Of a stretch of 64,000 nucleotides of DNA, positions 10,301 to 20,426 are shown one piece after another; position 1 is the first letter of the stretch, and every line of letters starts with the position of its first letter. Below the pieces are notes generated by a model. It did not search any database, had not been told where the DNA came from, and was given only the letters and a program-made list of their open reading frames with translations. Origin of the DNA: Euglena gracilis (Eukaryota; Euglenida; Euglenophyceae; Euglenales); assembly GCA_039621445.1 (NCBI GenBank), contig CP154955.1, forward strand, positions 53,163,384 through 53,227,383. Reading direction: 5' to 3'. The position numbers and the translations under genes are program-made.

Positions 10301-13300
10301 ATGATTTCACAACAAACGGAATCTGCCTATGAACGTTTTGCGGTGCCGCAACCGCGACCCCCAAGGAGATACGATCTGGCCAGTAGCAGTAGCCAACGCG
10401 CTGCTTTTGCGGCGGTAGAACAACAATATATCAAATCTGAACAACGACAATGGGCTGAACAACTACGTAGTCATTATTTCCCCGCACAACCTCCACAAGG
10501 GCAGTATGCCACACAAGCCCCACAAGGGCAGTATGCCACACAACCCCCACAAGGGCAGTATGCCGCACAACCAGAACCTCCACAAAGGCAGTATTCCGCT
10601 CCCGTTATGCCTCGGTTCCCCAAGTACATGGGTGAACTGACTACGGCTTCAACAATTCGTAACGCTCTGCGCATGTGCACAGAGGACAGACCGGATCCCG
10701 TCATCCGAGTGATGTGGGATTCGTACTGCCGACAATTGCTTGCAATCGCCAACAAGCCTGTCGCCACCTGGGACATGTGGTCCCAGAGTATGATAGCAGG
10801 TAGAATCTTCTTCCAACCCGGAGAATCCGGATTTCCAGACAACGTAACCCTCAGGGACCTGGGAGTCCTGGTTCCGCCTCTGCTCCGCGGAGTGCACCCA
10901 GTGGGTGCTTACGCGGAACACATGCGCCGCTATACTCCTGAACTCACAGAAAGTGAGATAGGTGATGCCCAAATGCAAGAACCAATATACTTACCACAAC
11001 AACGTTTTTCCTCTCCCTCATGCATGCCACCTACCCGGAACTGGGAGGCTGGTATGCAATCACAATACACTATGCAGGCCGACGATCCATACGATGAAAA
11101 CTCTACCGACGACATGGCCGAAGAGCCTTATGACGAGTATACAACGGCAGAACCAGAGCCGGAGTACACAATGGAAACAGACGAATCACCTCAACCAGTC
11201 CCTCAACCACCACAACCCGTACAAACTCAACCATCCGTACAATCTGAACCACAACCACCGACAACCCCCGCCGTACCGCTGCCGGAACCGACGGCGATAC
11301 GGGTTGTCGGAGAAAACCCCCTGCGTCCCGTAGTGGACAATATTCACTATGAACGAGTACCACAGTCTGTGGATTTGGCTTATGCAACCAAAGGCGAGCA
11401 ATACCTTCCCCTTGACAAAATTTAGGAACTTGGATCCCATTTGGGAGCCATCAGCGTGAAAGGAGTGATAATGGATGGCATTGGTCCAAACTCCAAAATT
11501 TTGGGTATACCCACCTGGGCACTACCCGAAGTTTTGCGTGTGAATGCACCACCACATCCACCTAGTCCAGTGGAACAACTCGCTTCGGCTTCGAATCTTG
11601 TGCCGCCAGTAGCTCAACCTACTCCGGCACCACAAAAGAAACCGGTACAAGCAGTTTCGACTGCACAGTCAACATCTACTCAGCCTGCCGCATCAGCAGC
11701 AGGTTTAAACCAACCTGTACCTATACAAAGAACAGGACCCCCTGCTCAAGCCGCGCAGTCGGCACGTGCAACAGCACTCGCACAATCTACAATTCCTGTT
11801 CGAGAACCTCGTGTCACAACACTTTCACAACCCGCTTCGGCTGGACAGACACAACCACCTGTTGAACCCGGGACAACCTTTCTCAGGTCGACCCAGGTTT
11901 GAGTCCCCAGCACAACGCGCCACTTACAAGGAAGCTTTACAACATTTGACAGCCCCAGCAAAACCATACAACGTTGACGCGTGCAAACGTCCGCGTGGAC
12001 CGGAGTTTGCAACACCACCACAAACACGTCCAAAGCCAGACATACGACGTCGTGGTGTGGACGACGCCCCACAAAGCGCGGTGGCGCAACGTGATCGTCA
12101 GGACAATGATGACCTGCCGATCCCGTCCAACGTTCAACGATCCTTACAAGAAATCTATCACCAAATGCGACCAGACAAGCCCTCTGATGACATTGCTGGA
12201 CATTACACCGCAGGTGTAACTGTCACAATGTGGAGAAAAACACGAGCATACCGAAAAGACGGTGCATACCGTTGGAACGAACTGACCATCTGTTCTGGAT
12301 CTCAGACGGATGTGATACAATTATGCGCGAGTATTACGAGGAACAACACCCCTGGGTTGTTGATCCTGAAGTACATCACAACATGGTCAAACTCTACAAG
12401 GAAAAATCTCGTGGCTTTTTCTTCGACGGTACAATTTCCTGTTACGAAAGCCAGGATGGCATCGACAATTTGCCGGGTTTCTGGCAACTACTTTTCTGGC
12501 TTGGATTTCATTGCATGAACTTCGGTTCATTTGCACTGCCCGCCAGCAAAGCGCACTATTTGCAACATCCAAAGCTACAATACGGATGGGAATCGTCCCT
12601 TGATGCACTGAAGACAATGTTCCACAATATCCGAGGAATCGGACCACACCGCATACAATGGGAAGTATTCCCACTTCTAAAGGATATACAATTGGTGACA
12701 CACGAAATGTTCTGTTACAACTACCAAAGTTTCGTCAACGAACACTACGGCCCCCACTTCCAAGTGGTCGGAATCGACCTGACATACCCACAAAAATTCG
12801 TGCATTAGTGCACCCTCTGCCACCACAAGTTCCCCGTGGACTTCTGGGGCTTTGGCGTGCGCGGTCAGACAACCGACCGCCCAAACGCACAAAGGACGCA
12901 GCCCCACCAACGCGAATGGGCGGAGGCCCAACAACAACGAAGACTACTTGGACACATCTGCCACAATCCCCTCGAAGTCAGGGAAATCGGGTACGCCAGA
13001 CAAAACCACCGACAAACGCTTCAGCACATGCGGACGTTCCAATGGAGAGCGTGGGTGTCCTATGCTCTGGAAATCTACAATTTATTCAACCCAAAACAAC
13101 AACTCCCACAAGAGTACCTCCCTCTTCGACCTGAATGGGACGAAGACGGCAAACGGAAGTACATCAACCGCCTGGTTGGCGAAACCCTCCGAAGAGGGGA
13201 CCTTGCCCCATTTTTCAAGGGCAAACGTACAAATAAGGATGGGTTGGCCATCCCAATACTGGACTGGCTTCCTCGCGGAACCTCGGGAGGAAACAAATTT

Positions 13301-15686
13301 GTCGGTTGGTAAAACTTCCTTCTGCAACCACGTATAAATCTCCCTGAACCCCAGCCGGCGGAGTCCGAAGCAGCGCAGTCTGCAGTTGAACAACCTCCAA
13401 CGGCTGCATCATCTACAACGACAACAGCCAAAGCAGCAGCGAAGCCTGCAACCAAACGTTCAGAGGAACGTTTGCGACAACCTCCACCTACACCTACAAT
13501 GTCTGTGGAACACACTGCCGTACACTCTTCAGACTCTTCGTCCGTTTCCTCTTCTGGGTCATCCAGCGATGAGGAAATGGAAGAAGGGACAGACAATGAA
13601 CACAGTACACGCTCCGTCTCCTCCACATCTGTGGAATCTGAACACGAAAGTACCGGCGTACAACATGTTCTACGGGCCGAAGTGCCAGCTACAACACCTG
13701 CTCGAACACGACCACAAACACCATTACCAGACGCGGAACCTGACGCGCCTACAGAATTTACAATGGCCGAAGTGCCTGCAGACTCCACAACAACGGCAGC
13801 GCCTTCGGCAGACGTGGTTCCAGCTACTCCCGCACATGCGGAAGCTGGACAGGAAGAAACTGATGCTGAGATAATCGCATTTCGCGAACTGATCACAAGA
13901 CAACAACAGGAAGGTATCGAAAGATACCAAGACCCCGACGACTTTATGCTCATACCACCACAAGTCGGACACGCTGCAAAACGCGTCCTCCGAAGCGTCC
14001 GAAGTGGCGTAGCCTCGATGGTTGCAATGGTGCGATCGAGGTCTTCCCGTTCCACGCGAATTCCCCGTGACACCGGACCTGGCGAACAACCCATACAAGA
14101 AGCTCCGGCTTCAGCCCCAGCATTTGCAGCAGACGCGGCCAGCTCTACTCCTGATGTCCAAACAGACGAAGTGGTGACAACCACGGAATCGACTACGGTC
14201 GAAACAACACCACTACATGATATAACACCCGTAGTGGTACACACACCTGAACAGGTGGTACTGACGGCTTCTGACGTACCACCTACTACCACACCAACGG
14301 TCAAACCTGTTCCAAAGTCGCATGCAGAACGCCCCCTTCCGCCACAGCGGAAAGAGAAAGACAGTAAGCCTAAGGCTAAACCGCAGCCTGCAGAACCGTG
14401 CAAACCTGCTGAACGACACAACGAACCAAAACCACCTCCACCTGGGAGTGGTAGCAAATCAGGAAAGCGGGCAAGAGACCCCAGCTGCTACGACACCAGC
14501 ACCAACGTATAACGAAGTGGCCGGGAAAAGCCAGGTCACTTCTACTCTCCGAGGTAGAACTCGACAAGATACAACGTCTGAGACCTCGCAAGAGGAAAAC
14601 ATGCCGGTTGAAGATAATGCCACCCTTTGACAAGAGGACATTATCTCCAACCTGCCGAGAGTCGAAGAACGCATTGCCATGATACAATCAGCCTGCGAAC
14701 GCCGAATTTTGTTGAACAAGTGGATTGAACCACTGTTCTTGAACGAAAAGAAGTACAACTACTATGTTCGCCATATTTAGCGATTCTACAATGCCAGATC
14801 ACCAAGAGTGTTTGCCTAATACCTTGGGGAAACATTCCTGTTGGACAATAGGCCGAATGCTCAGACAACGTGGCTCTGTACTGTTCGTCACAACATTCGT
14901 AACATCACGCCAGCTGTGCATGTCTGTTATGCCGACAACAAACGAAAAAAGTTTCATCACAATGAGTTCGTTCCAAATACAGCCGCTTTGATTTGGGGTG
15001 ATTGCATCCTTGCCTGGAGAAAAATGAACAACTTCCGGTGGTCGGAAGAGGACAGAGACCCTGACGTACCAGTTTTCTGTGTCAACTGCCAACGGGCAGA
15101 CATATGGTTGCCCGCAGATGGCGGAAATCTCAAGATCGCACCCGGAAGCGAGGACGTTCTGGAAGATTTCCTGAATTTCTACAATACAAAACGACAAATG
15201 TACCAACACAGAAGCTTCAAGAAAGCTGAGGCCTTTGACCGCGGCGGAATCGCCTTTGACTTCCAAACTGATTCCGGCGGAATCAGACTTGCTGTGGAAT
15301 GTACAAAAGGGCGATTGCCCCTACTCTTCAATGATGATGACTGGAAACGAATCATTTACCCACTGTTTACAAAGCCTTCAACGGTTTCGGAAACCACACA
15401 ACGATGGTTATTGCCTGACTATCCACCTGAACGACGTGGTTACGAACATTATTCAGAATGGGTTGGTAACATTCTGAAACCACACATAACCCGCTGCGCC
15501 TGTGCATCCCGCGCGCACAACGTTGATTTCAACGCTCCGTCTAGGATGCCACCACAGGTACCAGCAAACCATCTAAGATGGAACTATTACGTATGGCCTG
15601 CAACTTTTCCGAGAGTTTTCTGGGAAAATTTGCAGCTTTACCTCCACAGGCGAGCTGAAACGCTCAAAACCGAACAGCCCAAGTAA
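10301..15686 (+). pseudogene. E3 ORF3: giant accessory ORF of unknown function
   Basis: About 5.4 kb of mostly open sequence follows the chromodomain. Frames join as 10,301-11,880, 11,880-12,3xx, 12,3xx-14,47x and 14,47x-15,686, broken by stops at 11,423, 12,806, 13,310, 14,628 and a few more. It would encode roughly 1,790 residues. Conserved blocks shared with E4 are an N-terminal region (M-W-D-S-Y-C-R-Q-L-L-A-I-A-N), a block ending C-x2-C-x9-F-W-G-F-G-V-R-G near 12,810, and a C-terminal block. The last has V-H-V-C..K-F-H-H-N-E-F-V-P-N, C-V-N-C, and M-P-P-Q-V-P-A-N-H. Between them are long low-complexity P/Q/S/T/E-rich linkers, including a Q-G-Q-Y-A-T-Q-P-P repeat. No transmembrane segment or known enzyme motif is evident. 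It is neither env-like nor host-like by eye. Confidence 0.7.
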
Positions 15687-16198
15687 ATACAAGAAGTCAA
15701 AAGTTGTGTTATCCCACGGATCAACATGGATGATCCTGACAAGGATACCCTAGACTTACGTCCAACTGAAATGACCTTGGTACAAGACCCCCATATGGGT
15801 GAGTACTTCAAGGAAAGCCGCAAACGTTGAGGGTTTCCTACCTCCTACAATCAGCTACGGCTGAGATGGGCGTGGTCACACAAAATGAGCGAAGTCTCGA
15901 GCGTGAATACGCACTTCATCATCGCGTTCAACCGTTTCAAGACACAATGGCGGAATCGCCTTAAGGTTGGTGGATAACACGTTGATCGCGAAGATTCAAG
16001 ACCACAAAGACACTACGGTGTCAAGTAAGAAGACACACGAAGCACAGCATGCGCGCCAGAATTCTTTTGCGCTTTGTGCTCCAAACAAGGTAACCGTAAT
16101 TGGGAACCAGACCATGGCATCCTGGTACTGTCTCCCTGAACCTGGGACTGTGCCTGGCATCCTGACTGGCCTGGTCCAGAAGGGAAATCGGGCAGAGC
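15687..16198 (+). other. E3 3' untranslated region
   Basis: No gene is seen. The last 60-70 bases (GGCCTGGTCCAG...AAATCGGGCA...) are shared with E4 and E5 upstream of their 3' LTRs, so they are probably a conserved cis-acting region. Confidence 0.5.
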
Positions 16199-16211
16199 CC
16201 GGGGAGGGGGA
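16199..16211 (+). other. E3 polypurine tract
   Basis: CGGGGAGGGGGA directly precedes TGTGTAC of the 3' LTR. The equivalent tract is GGGAGGGGGA in E4 and E5. Confidence 0.8.
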
Positions 16212-16642
16212 TGTGTACAAGGCAGCCATTCCGCCATGGCACTGTGTACCAGATACAATGGGCTACGGCCTACAAGCTGGCTACGGCCGGGCTTTACACA
16301 GTGGCATGGTTAAACCATAAGACAAAGAGAGAATCTCAGAGCTAGCAAAAGCTTAGCGAAAGTAACTGGTTCCTAATTCAAGGTTATTGGGTTTGGTGCT
16401 TTGCAATTCTCTTTTAGAATTCTGAGGACGAAGTCCCATTTGAATACAAGTTTTATTTCTTTCTTTTACAAAGCTCGAAAGAGCAAAAGTCACTTTCATA
16501 TAAGGGACTGCGGTCCCACCAATTCTTCTGCTTGTGTGCTTTGCATTCAAAAGGGGAAAAGGGAAGCAAATTTTTTTTTACTCCCCCTACGGGCTTATCG
16601 GATGGAAATCATAAGTAGAAAAGCCGGGGTGGGACGTACACT
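16212..16642 (+). repeat. E3 3' LTR
   Basis: This is a 431-bp copy of 2,704-3,136 with about 20 substitutions and two small length differences. It keeps the same inverted-repeat hairpin near its start and ends GTACACT at 16,642, after which E2 sequence resumes. Confidence 0.88.
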
Positions 16643-16662
16643 GTCCCCCAACCTTGGCCCAC

Positions 16663-17460
16663 CTAGGCCTTCTCCCGTCTCACCCCAAGGCCTCGGTCCG
16701 TGCTTTCTTTCCGTTTGTGTCCCCCTCCCCCTGTGGAATATGGTGTGCCCATTCTCATCACAATCCTCCTCATTTTGACAATCCAAACACATTTTTTGTA
16801 AAAAAATCTTCTCTCCCCGTCTTCCTTGAGAGGCAAAAGAACCGCGAACTCCCGAAAACAATTTTGGCACAGTTCATACCACTCGCTTGGCTGAAAATCG
16901 GGTGACCGAAATGGCACCCCTCTGACAGCCACTCCTTCAAAGGTTTCACAATGGATGCAGAATCTTTTGATTCCCTCCTCTCCATCGTTCAAGGGATCCA
17001 AAAAGGTGTCCTCCTCATGGCAAACATCATATGTTTTGTAAAATCCTTGGAGCCTCTCATCCAAATTGATTTGGTTTAATTTCCCACAGCCCCCACACCT
17101 AATTATGGTGTCATTTCCCATTAATCGTCCTTGAAAGGTCTCAAAAGCTTGTAATTCGGTGGGGGTAGAGGCGGGGGAGGTGGTGGGGTTTGTGGCCGGC
17201 GAATCTGACATTTTTTTGTTGCCCACTCCTTTCCCCATGTTGGGCCGGTTGTCCATGCATAAAGTGGTTCCCCCTGGTGGGGCATTCACACTCCTGGCCC
17301 CCTTGCGGGGCCTTTTTCTGCCTTCCTCCATTCTCTTTCCAAGGCAGTTCCTTGTTGCTTGGGTGTGAACATTCTCTCCTTCACACACTCGTGCGCATTT
17401 GCGTACACATACACACACACACAGACATGCAAATCCGATTTTGAATTTTGAAAACAGCAC
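16663..17460 (-). CDS. E2 3' ORF: Cys-rich accessory protein, unknown function
   Basis: This is an uninterrupted 265-codon frame on the minus strand, about 140 bases after the E2 chromodomain stop. The first 30 residues are Cys-rich from a CA/GT repeat, and a basic and Ser/Thr/Pro-rich part follows. The conserved-looking core holds CxxC pairs at about residues 122-125, 168-171 and 198-201 plus C147/H148, a pattern of one or two zinc-binding modules. The middle module reads C-I-H-C-E-T-F..V-R-G, faintly like the C-x2-C...F-G-V-R-G block of the E3/E4 ORF3. It may share the same genomic slot and role as ORF3, but that is inference. The 3' side is cut by E3. Start choice is uncertain. Confidence 0.55.
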   Translation of the reverse strand: MLFSKFKIGFACLCVCVCVRKCARVCEGENVHTQATRNCLGKRMEEGRKRPRKGARSVNAPPGGTTLCMDNRPNMGKGVGNKKMSDSPATNPTTSPASTPTELQAFETFQGRLMGNDTIIRCGGCGKLNQINLDERLQGFYKTYDVCHEEDTFLDPLNDGEEGIKRFCIHCETFEGVAVRGVPFRSPDFQPSEWYELCQNCFREFAVLLPLKEDGERRFFYKKCVWIVKMRRIVMRMGTPYSTGGGGHKRKESTDRGLGVRREKA

Positions 17461-17600
17461 TTTGCCTTCCCATTAGGCTCACCGTAGAGCCTTGGACAGG
17501 GCCTTATGGCTCACCTTAGAGCCTACGGCCCACCGTCAATTTTTAGTTCGGACATTACGTCCACTTTCACTTTTTTCTCACGACAATATTTCAAAAACTC
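17461..17600. other. E2 gap between chromodomain and 3' ORF
   Basis: It contains two short imperfect direct repeats of the type GGCTC(A/T)..TAGAGCC. No gene is seen. Confidence 0.4.
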
Positions 17601-18995
17601 TTAACTGAATCTGTGAATGAAATTTCCAGCCGGTTCCCAGGTTTCCTCCTCGTCCTCATATCCGACCCACGTGGTCGAAAAATCCCGTTTTCCATCATTT
17701 CTTTTCCAATGCCTTAAGATTTTTTCCACCTCCCACTCATCAGGTAATGCCTCTTCTTCTTTTTCGCTCCGTTTAAAGTAAAAAAGAGGCACCCCCTTAC
17801 CTTCCACTTGGGGTTCCTGATATTCCTTCAAAAAACTCCTATGAGCTTTTGTCTCCACCCCAGGTTTCATCTCAATTACATAACTCCGTTCCCCTTCTCT
17901 AACCTTCACGACCCCAGGTCCCACCCACCTAGAGTCAAGCTTCTCACCCGACCCTTCGGGTCTCCTATACCAAACCATCATCCCCACCTTTAGGGGTTCC
18001 TTTTCTTTCCTCCCCTTATTTATCCTTGCCACCTCCTCCTCATGCTTTTTGTTGAGCATCCTAGCCACCCTACCATCAATGTCTTGCGTCCTTCGGAAAA
18101 ACTCCACTGAATCCCAACATTGTTTGGGTGGTGGGTAGGGTACCCCTGCCAATGGTCGTTCCATTCCATGCAAAATTTCAAATGGGCTCAATCCGCTTTC
18201 CCCCTTTACGTAATGAATTCGGTCCAAAACTTGGGGTAAAGCTTCAACCCAATTAATTTTTTCCTCCACGTACAATTTTCTCAACACCTCCATTACCTGT
18301 TGTCCGGCTCTCTCAACCCTCCCGTTTGCTTGGTGGTGGTATGCTTGGGAATACGCTTGCCTAATCCTCAAAAGCGCACACATGTTTTTCCACCAAGTGC
18401 TTGTGAAATGGCTCCCTTGGTCACTCGAAATGACCGAGGGAACCCCAAAAGGCCTCCACTGACCTTTCAGCATTTCCTTAGCCAACTTGGCACCGGTTAA
18501 TCCCTAGTCTTTGCATGCAACCCCCACAATCCAACCCGAATCCCTATCCACACAAAGGGACAGGGTGTCGTACTCCACCCCGTCGTGTAAAACCCTTGGC
18601 ATTCGAAACAAGTCGATGGCAACACTTGTCATTAGTGCAGGGGGTATTTGTGTGGTCTCGATCGGTCCTTTCAAACTCTCCCCCCTCACACTCGCTTGGC
18701 ATGTGGAACAACTTTTGCTGCAATTTTGGTTGAGTTGCTTTGCAGCCTTTTCATCAGCCCAAACAAAACGGATTGTCATGTGTTTCCAAACTTTTTCAGG
18801 GCCAACGTGTCCCAAAAACTCGTCATTTTCTTGAATCACCAAGGGTTCGAAACTTTCAGGCACACACAACTTTTCCTCGAAAAACAGTTTACCGTTCAGG
18901 ACTTTATAGCTTTTGGGCAAACTGAACCACCTTTGGTAGCCTCCCATTTTTCTTTCCTTGTGGGGAATCAGGAATATGCTTCCCCCCAATCACGC
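17601..18995 (-). pseudogene. pol: E2 integrase and chromodomain
   Basis: Two minus-strand frames in the same register, separated by one TAG (18,504-18,506), give a near-complete integrase. The zinc-binding part has H-V-G-P-E-K-V-W-K-H and C-S-T-C. The catalytic residues are the Asp of V-A-I-D-L-F, the Asp of I-S-S-D-Q-G-S-H and the Glu of G-R-V-E-R-A-G. The C-terminal region has V-W-Y-R-R-P-E-G and W-V-G-P-G-V-V-K. The chromodomain (E-V-E-K-I-L ... T-T-W-V-G-Y ... E-E-T-W-E-P) ends the protein at 17,601. Only one stop is visible, so this is the best-preserved part of E2. It lies immediately downstream of RNase H. Confidence 0.88.
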
Positions 18996-19844
18996 TCCAA
19001 TACGGGCTTAATATCCTTAGGGGTCGTACTTGGCAGGGCGTCCCCCACTTCCATACGATTGTCCCTCCTGGAACTTTCAGCCTTCTCCGGGACAGGGGTC
19101 GTCTCCCCCCCCACTTTTTCATCCAAAAAATGAATCCGTTTCTTTTCTTTCCGGGCCCTTGTGAGTGGGTGTCCACAGGGGTGTTTTTTCCTCCTGGGTC
19201 TACCCCACCCTCCGTTCCCCTCCTTGTGCACTCTACTTTTTCCTCCTCAGGTGTTACGTTTTTTCCACTACGGGTTGTCACCCCCCCTATCCAGGCGTTA
19301 TGTAAACTGAGCTGGTTTTTGATTCCAATCTCCAAACACTGTTTTTCCTCTTCATTTTCCTCCCGGATAAAATTTTCCATTTCATCCTTGTCTTCGGCTG
19401 ACCCATGCTTACTTATATCCGTTACGGCCTGTGAAGCTGGGTATGCCCACCGACTAAGGATATCGGCTATGTTATTTTCTTTACCCGGGATATATCCCAC
19501 CGTCAAATCATACTTGGAGAAAATTTGATGCCATCTCGCCCTCCTCCCAACCGGACCACTGGGGGTGTCTAGGACTTCCCTTGTCCGGGACTCCAAACTT
19601 TGGTGGTCGGTTAAAACCAAAACGGGTTGCAATCCAACCCAACTCTCCCATTTTTGTAGTGCCAAAATTATGGCGTACGTCTCCAACTCCCTGGGGGTCC
19701 ATTTTCTTTGCCCCTCGGTCAATTTTCGAGACATAAAAGCAACTGGCACAGTTTTTTCCTCAATCACATCCTGGGCTGTGGGTCTTCCTCCCCGCTCCTT
19801 CATTTGCTCGAACGTTGCCACCACGGCGTACCCACTGGCATCAA
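18996..19844 (-). pseudogene. pol: E2 RNase H (3' part) and linker to integrase
   Basis: The minus-strand frame starts D-A-S-G-Y-A-V-V-A-T-F at the E4 junction. It continues with P-V-A-F-M-S-R-K-L-T-E-G, E-L-E-T-Y-A-I-I (catalytic Glu), L-T-D-H-Q-S-L-E (catalytic Asp), I-P-G-K-E-N-N-I-A-D-I-L-S (last Asp) and R-W-A-Y-P-A-S-Q. The E1 RNase H has the same last segment. Downstream is a charged linker with a frame change near 19,230. The first catalytic Asp is coded across the E4 insertion point: the bases TTGAT (minus strand) are the target duplication and include the GAT codon. Confidence 0.85.
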
Positions 19845-20159
19845 CGTGTACCAGGCGTATGCTTCTGTCCCCTTCCGTTGAGGAAGTTAGGATGGAAGCA
19901 GATCCTATTAGGATTTCCTAATGGGTGCCCCTTCTCTCTCCACAGGTGGTATTCTTCTTTATACCTTTTCCTTCCTTTCCATCGGACCGGACTTGGTTAT
20001 CCAGTCCGTCCTCCCTGCATTGCTCCGTGCGTTGCTTCTTGGGAAGTGGGAAAAGGGATTTTCTGTTACTCTGATTTTCAGTTCCTAAGTAGGTGCGCCA
20101 AGGCGAAAGCGAAGGCTTTTGGGAATTGGGAAAGGGGAATTGGGAATCAGACGTACACT
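19845..20159 (+). repeat. E4 5' LTR
   Basis: The 315-bp LTR starts CGTGTACC here, a T-to-C change against the TGTGCACC start of the 3' LTR. It ends GTACACT. It is shorter than the E3 and E5 LTRs and shares only the termini clearly. Confidence 0.88.
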
Positions 20160-20173
20160 TGGTAGCAGATCGG
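20160..20173 (+). other. E4 primer binding site
   Basis: TGGTAGCAGATCGG directly follows GTACACT of the LTR, as in E3 and E5. Confidence 0.75.
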
Positions 20174-20217
20174 TCACGATCCTACACACACTTCACAAAC
20201 AGAAAGGCCACCAGGTA

Positions 20218-20250
20218 TTACACTTGGTAGCAGATTGGTTCGATCCTACG
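20218..20250 (+). other. Second LTR-end/PBS-like junction in E4 leader
   Basis: TTACACTTGGTAGCAGATTGG repeats the LTR end plus PBS 65 bases downstream. It is followed by TTCGATCC as in a tRNA T-arm complement. E5 has the same arrangement at 38,671-38,705. Confidence 0.7.
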
Positions 20251-20426
20251 CTGACTGGCAGCGGAGGGCCCCTGCACCGTTATTACACGGCCGCAGCGTC
20301 AGCTCCCGGCTTCTAGTGAACGTCTAAGCAGACGAACAGGCTCCGGAAGGCTCTGTACGGTAGCCCCTCTGGTGCCAGCACAACTGCTTAGTTTTGTGGG
20401 TTTTTTCTGTTTTTGTCATCAGAAAG
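20251..20426 (+). other. E4 leader
   Basis: Untranslated sequence between the duplicated PBS junction and the gag start. No gene is seen. Confidence 0.45.

Larger units (their letters stand above)
2704..16642 (+). mobile_element. E3: clade II chromodomain retrotransposon, internally deleted
   Basis: Near-identical terminal repeats (2,704-3,136 and 16,212-16,642) start TGTGTAC and end GTACACT, and differ at about 5% of positions. A PBS follows the left LTR, and the tract GGGGAGGGGGA precedes the right one. Inside are a gag remnant, RT from the catalytic block onward, RNase H, an inserted foreign fragment (6,805-8,155), integrase, chromodomain and the long ORF3. Relative to E4 it lacks the gag core, zinc knuckles, protease, NPPW domain and the first RT motifs, a deletion that joins gag to RT near 5,680. 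The 5-bp flanks (CTCTC and GTCCC) do not match, unlike those of E4 and E5. Confidence 0.9.

Noticed and set aside
13075-14457. 460-codon minus-strand open frame rich in Ser/Cys/Gly/Val
   Set aside because: It is exactly antisense to E3 ORF3, whose + strand frame matches E4 at the protein level. The composition is the mirror of Pro/Thr/Glu-rich text.
10301-15686. ORF3 as a retroviral-type env gene
   Set aside because: No signal peptide, transmembrane anchor or heptad-repeat fusion region can be seen. Low-complexity linkers and Cys pairs do not suggest a glycoprotein.
17395-17425. Cys-rich N-terminus of the E2 3' ORF as a metal-binding domain
   Set aside because: The Cys/Val run is encoded by a CA/GT microsatellite and is probably not a conserved domain.
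20160-20250. tRNA gene candidates (TGGTAGCAGA...TTCGATCC)
   Set aside because: Only the complement of a tRNA 3' end is present, directly after LTR ends. No cloverleaf; these are PBS sites.
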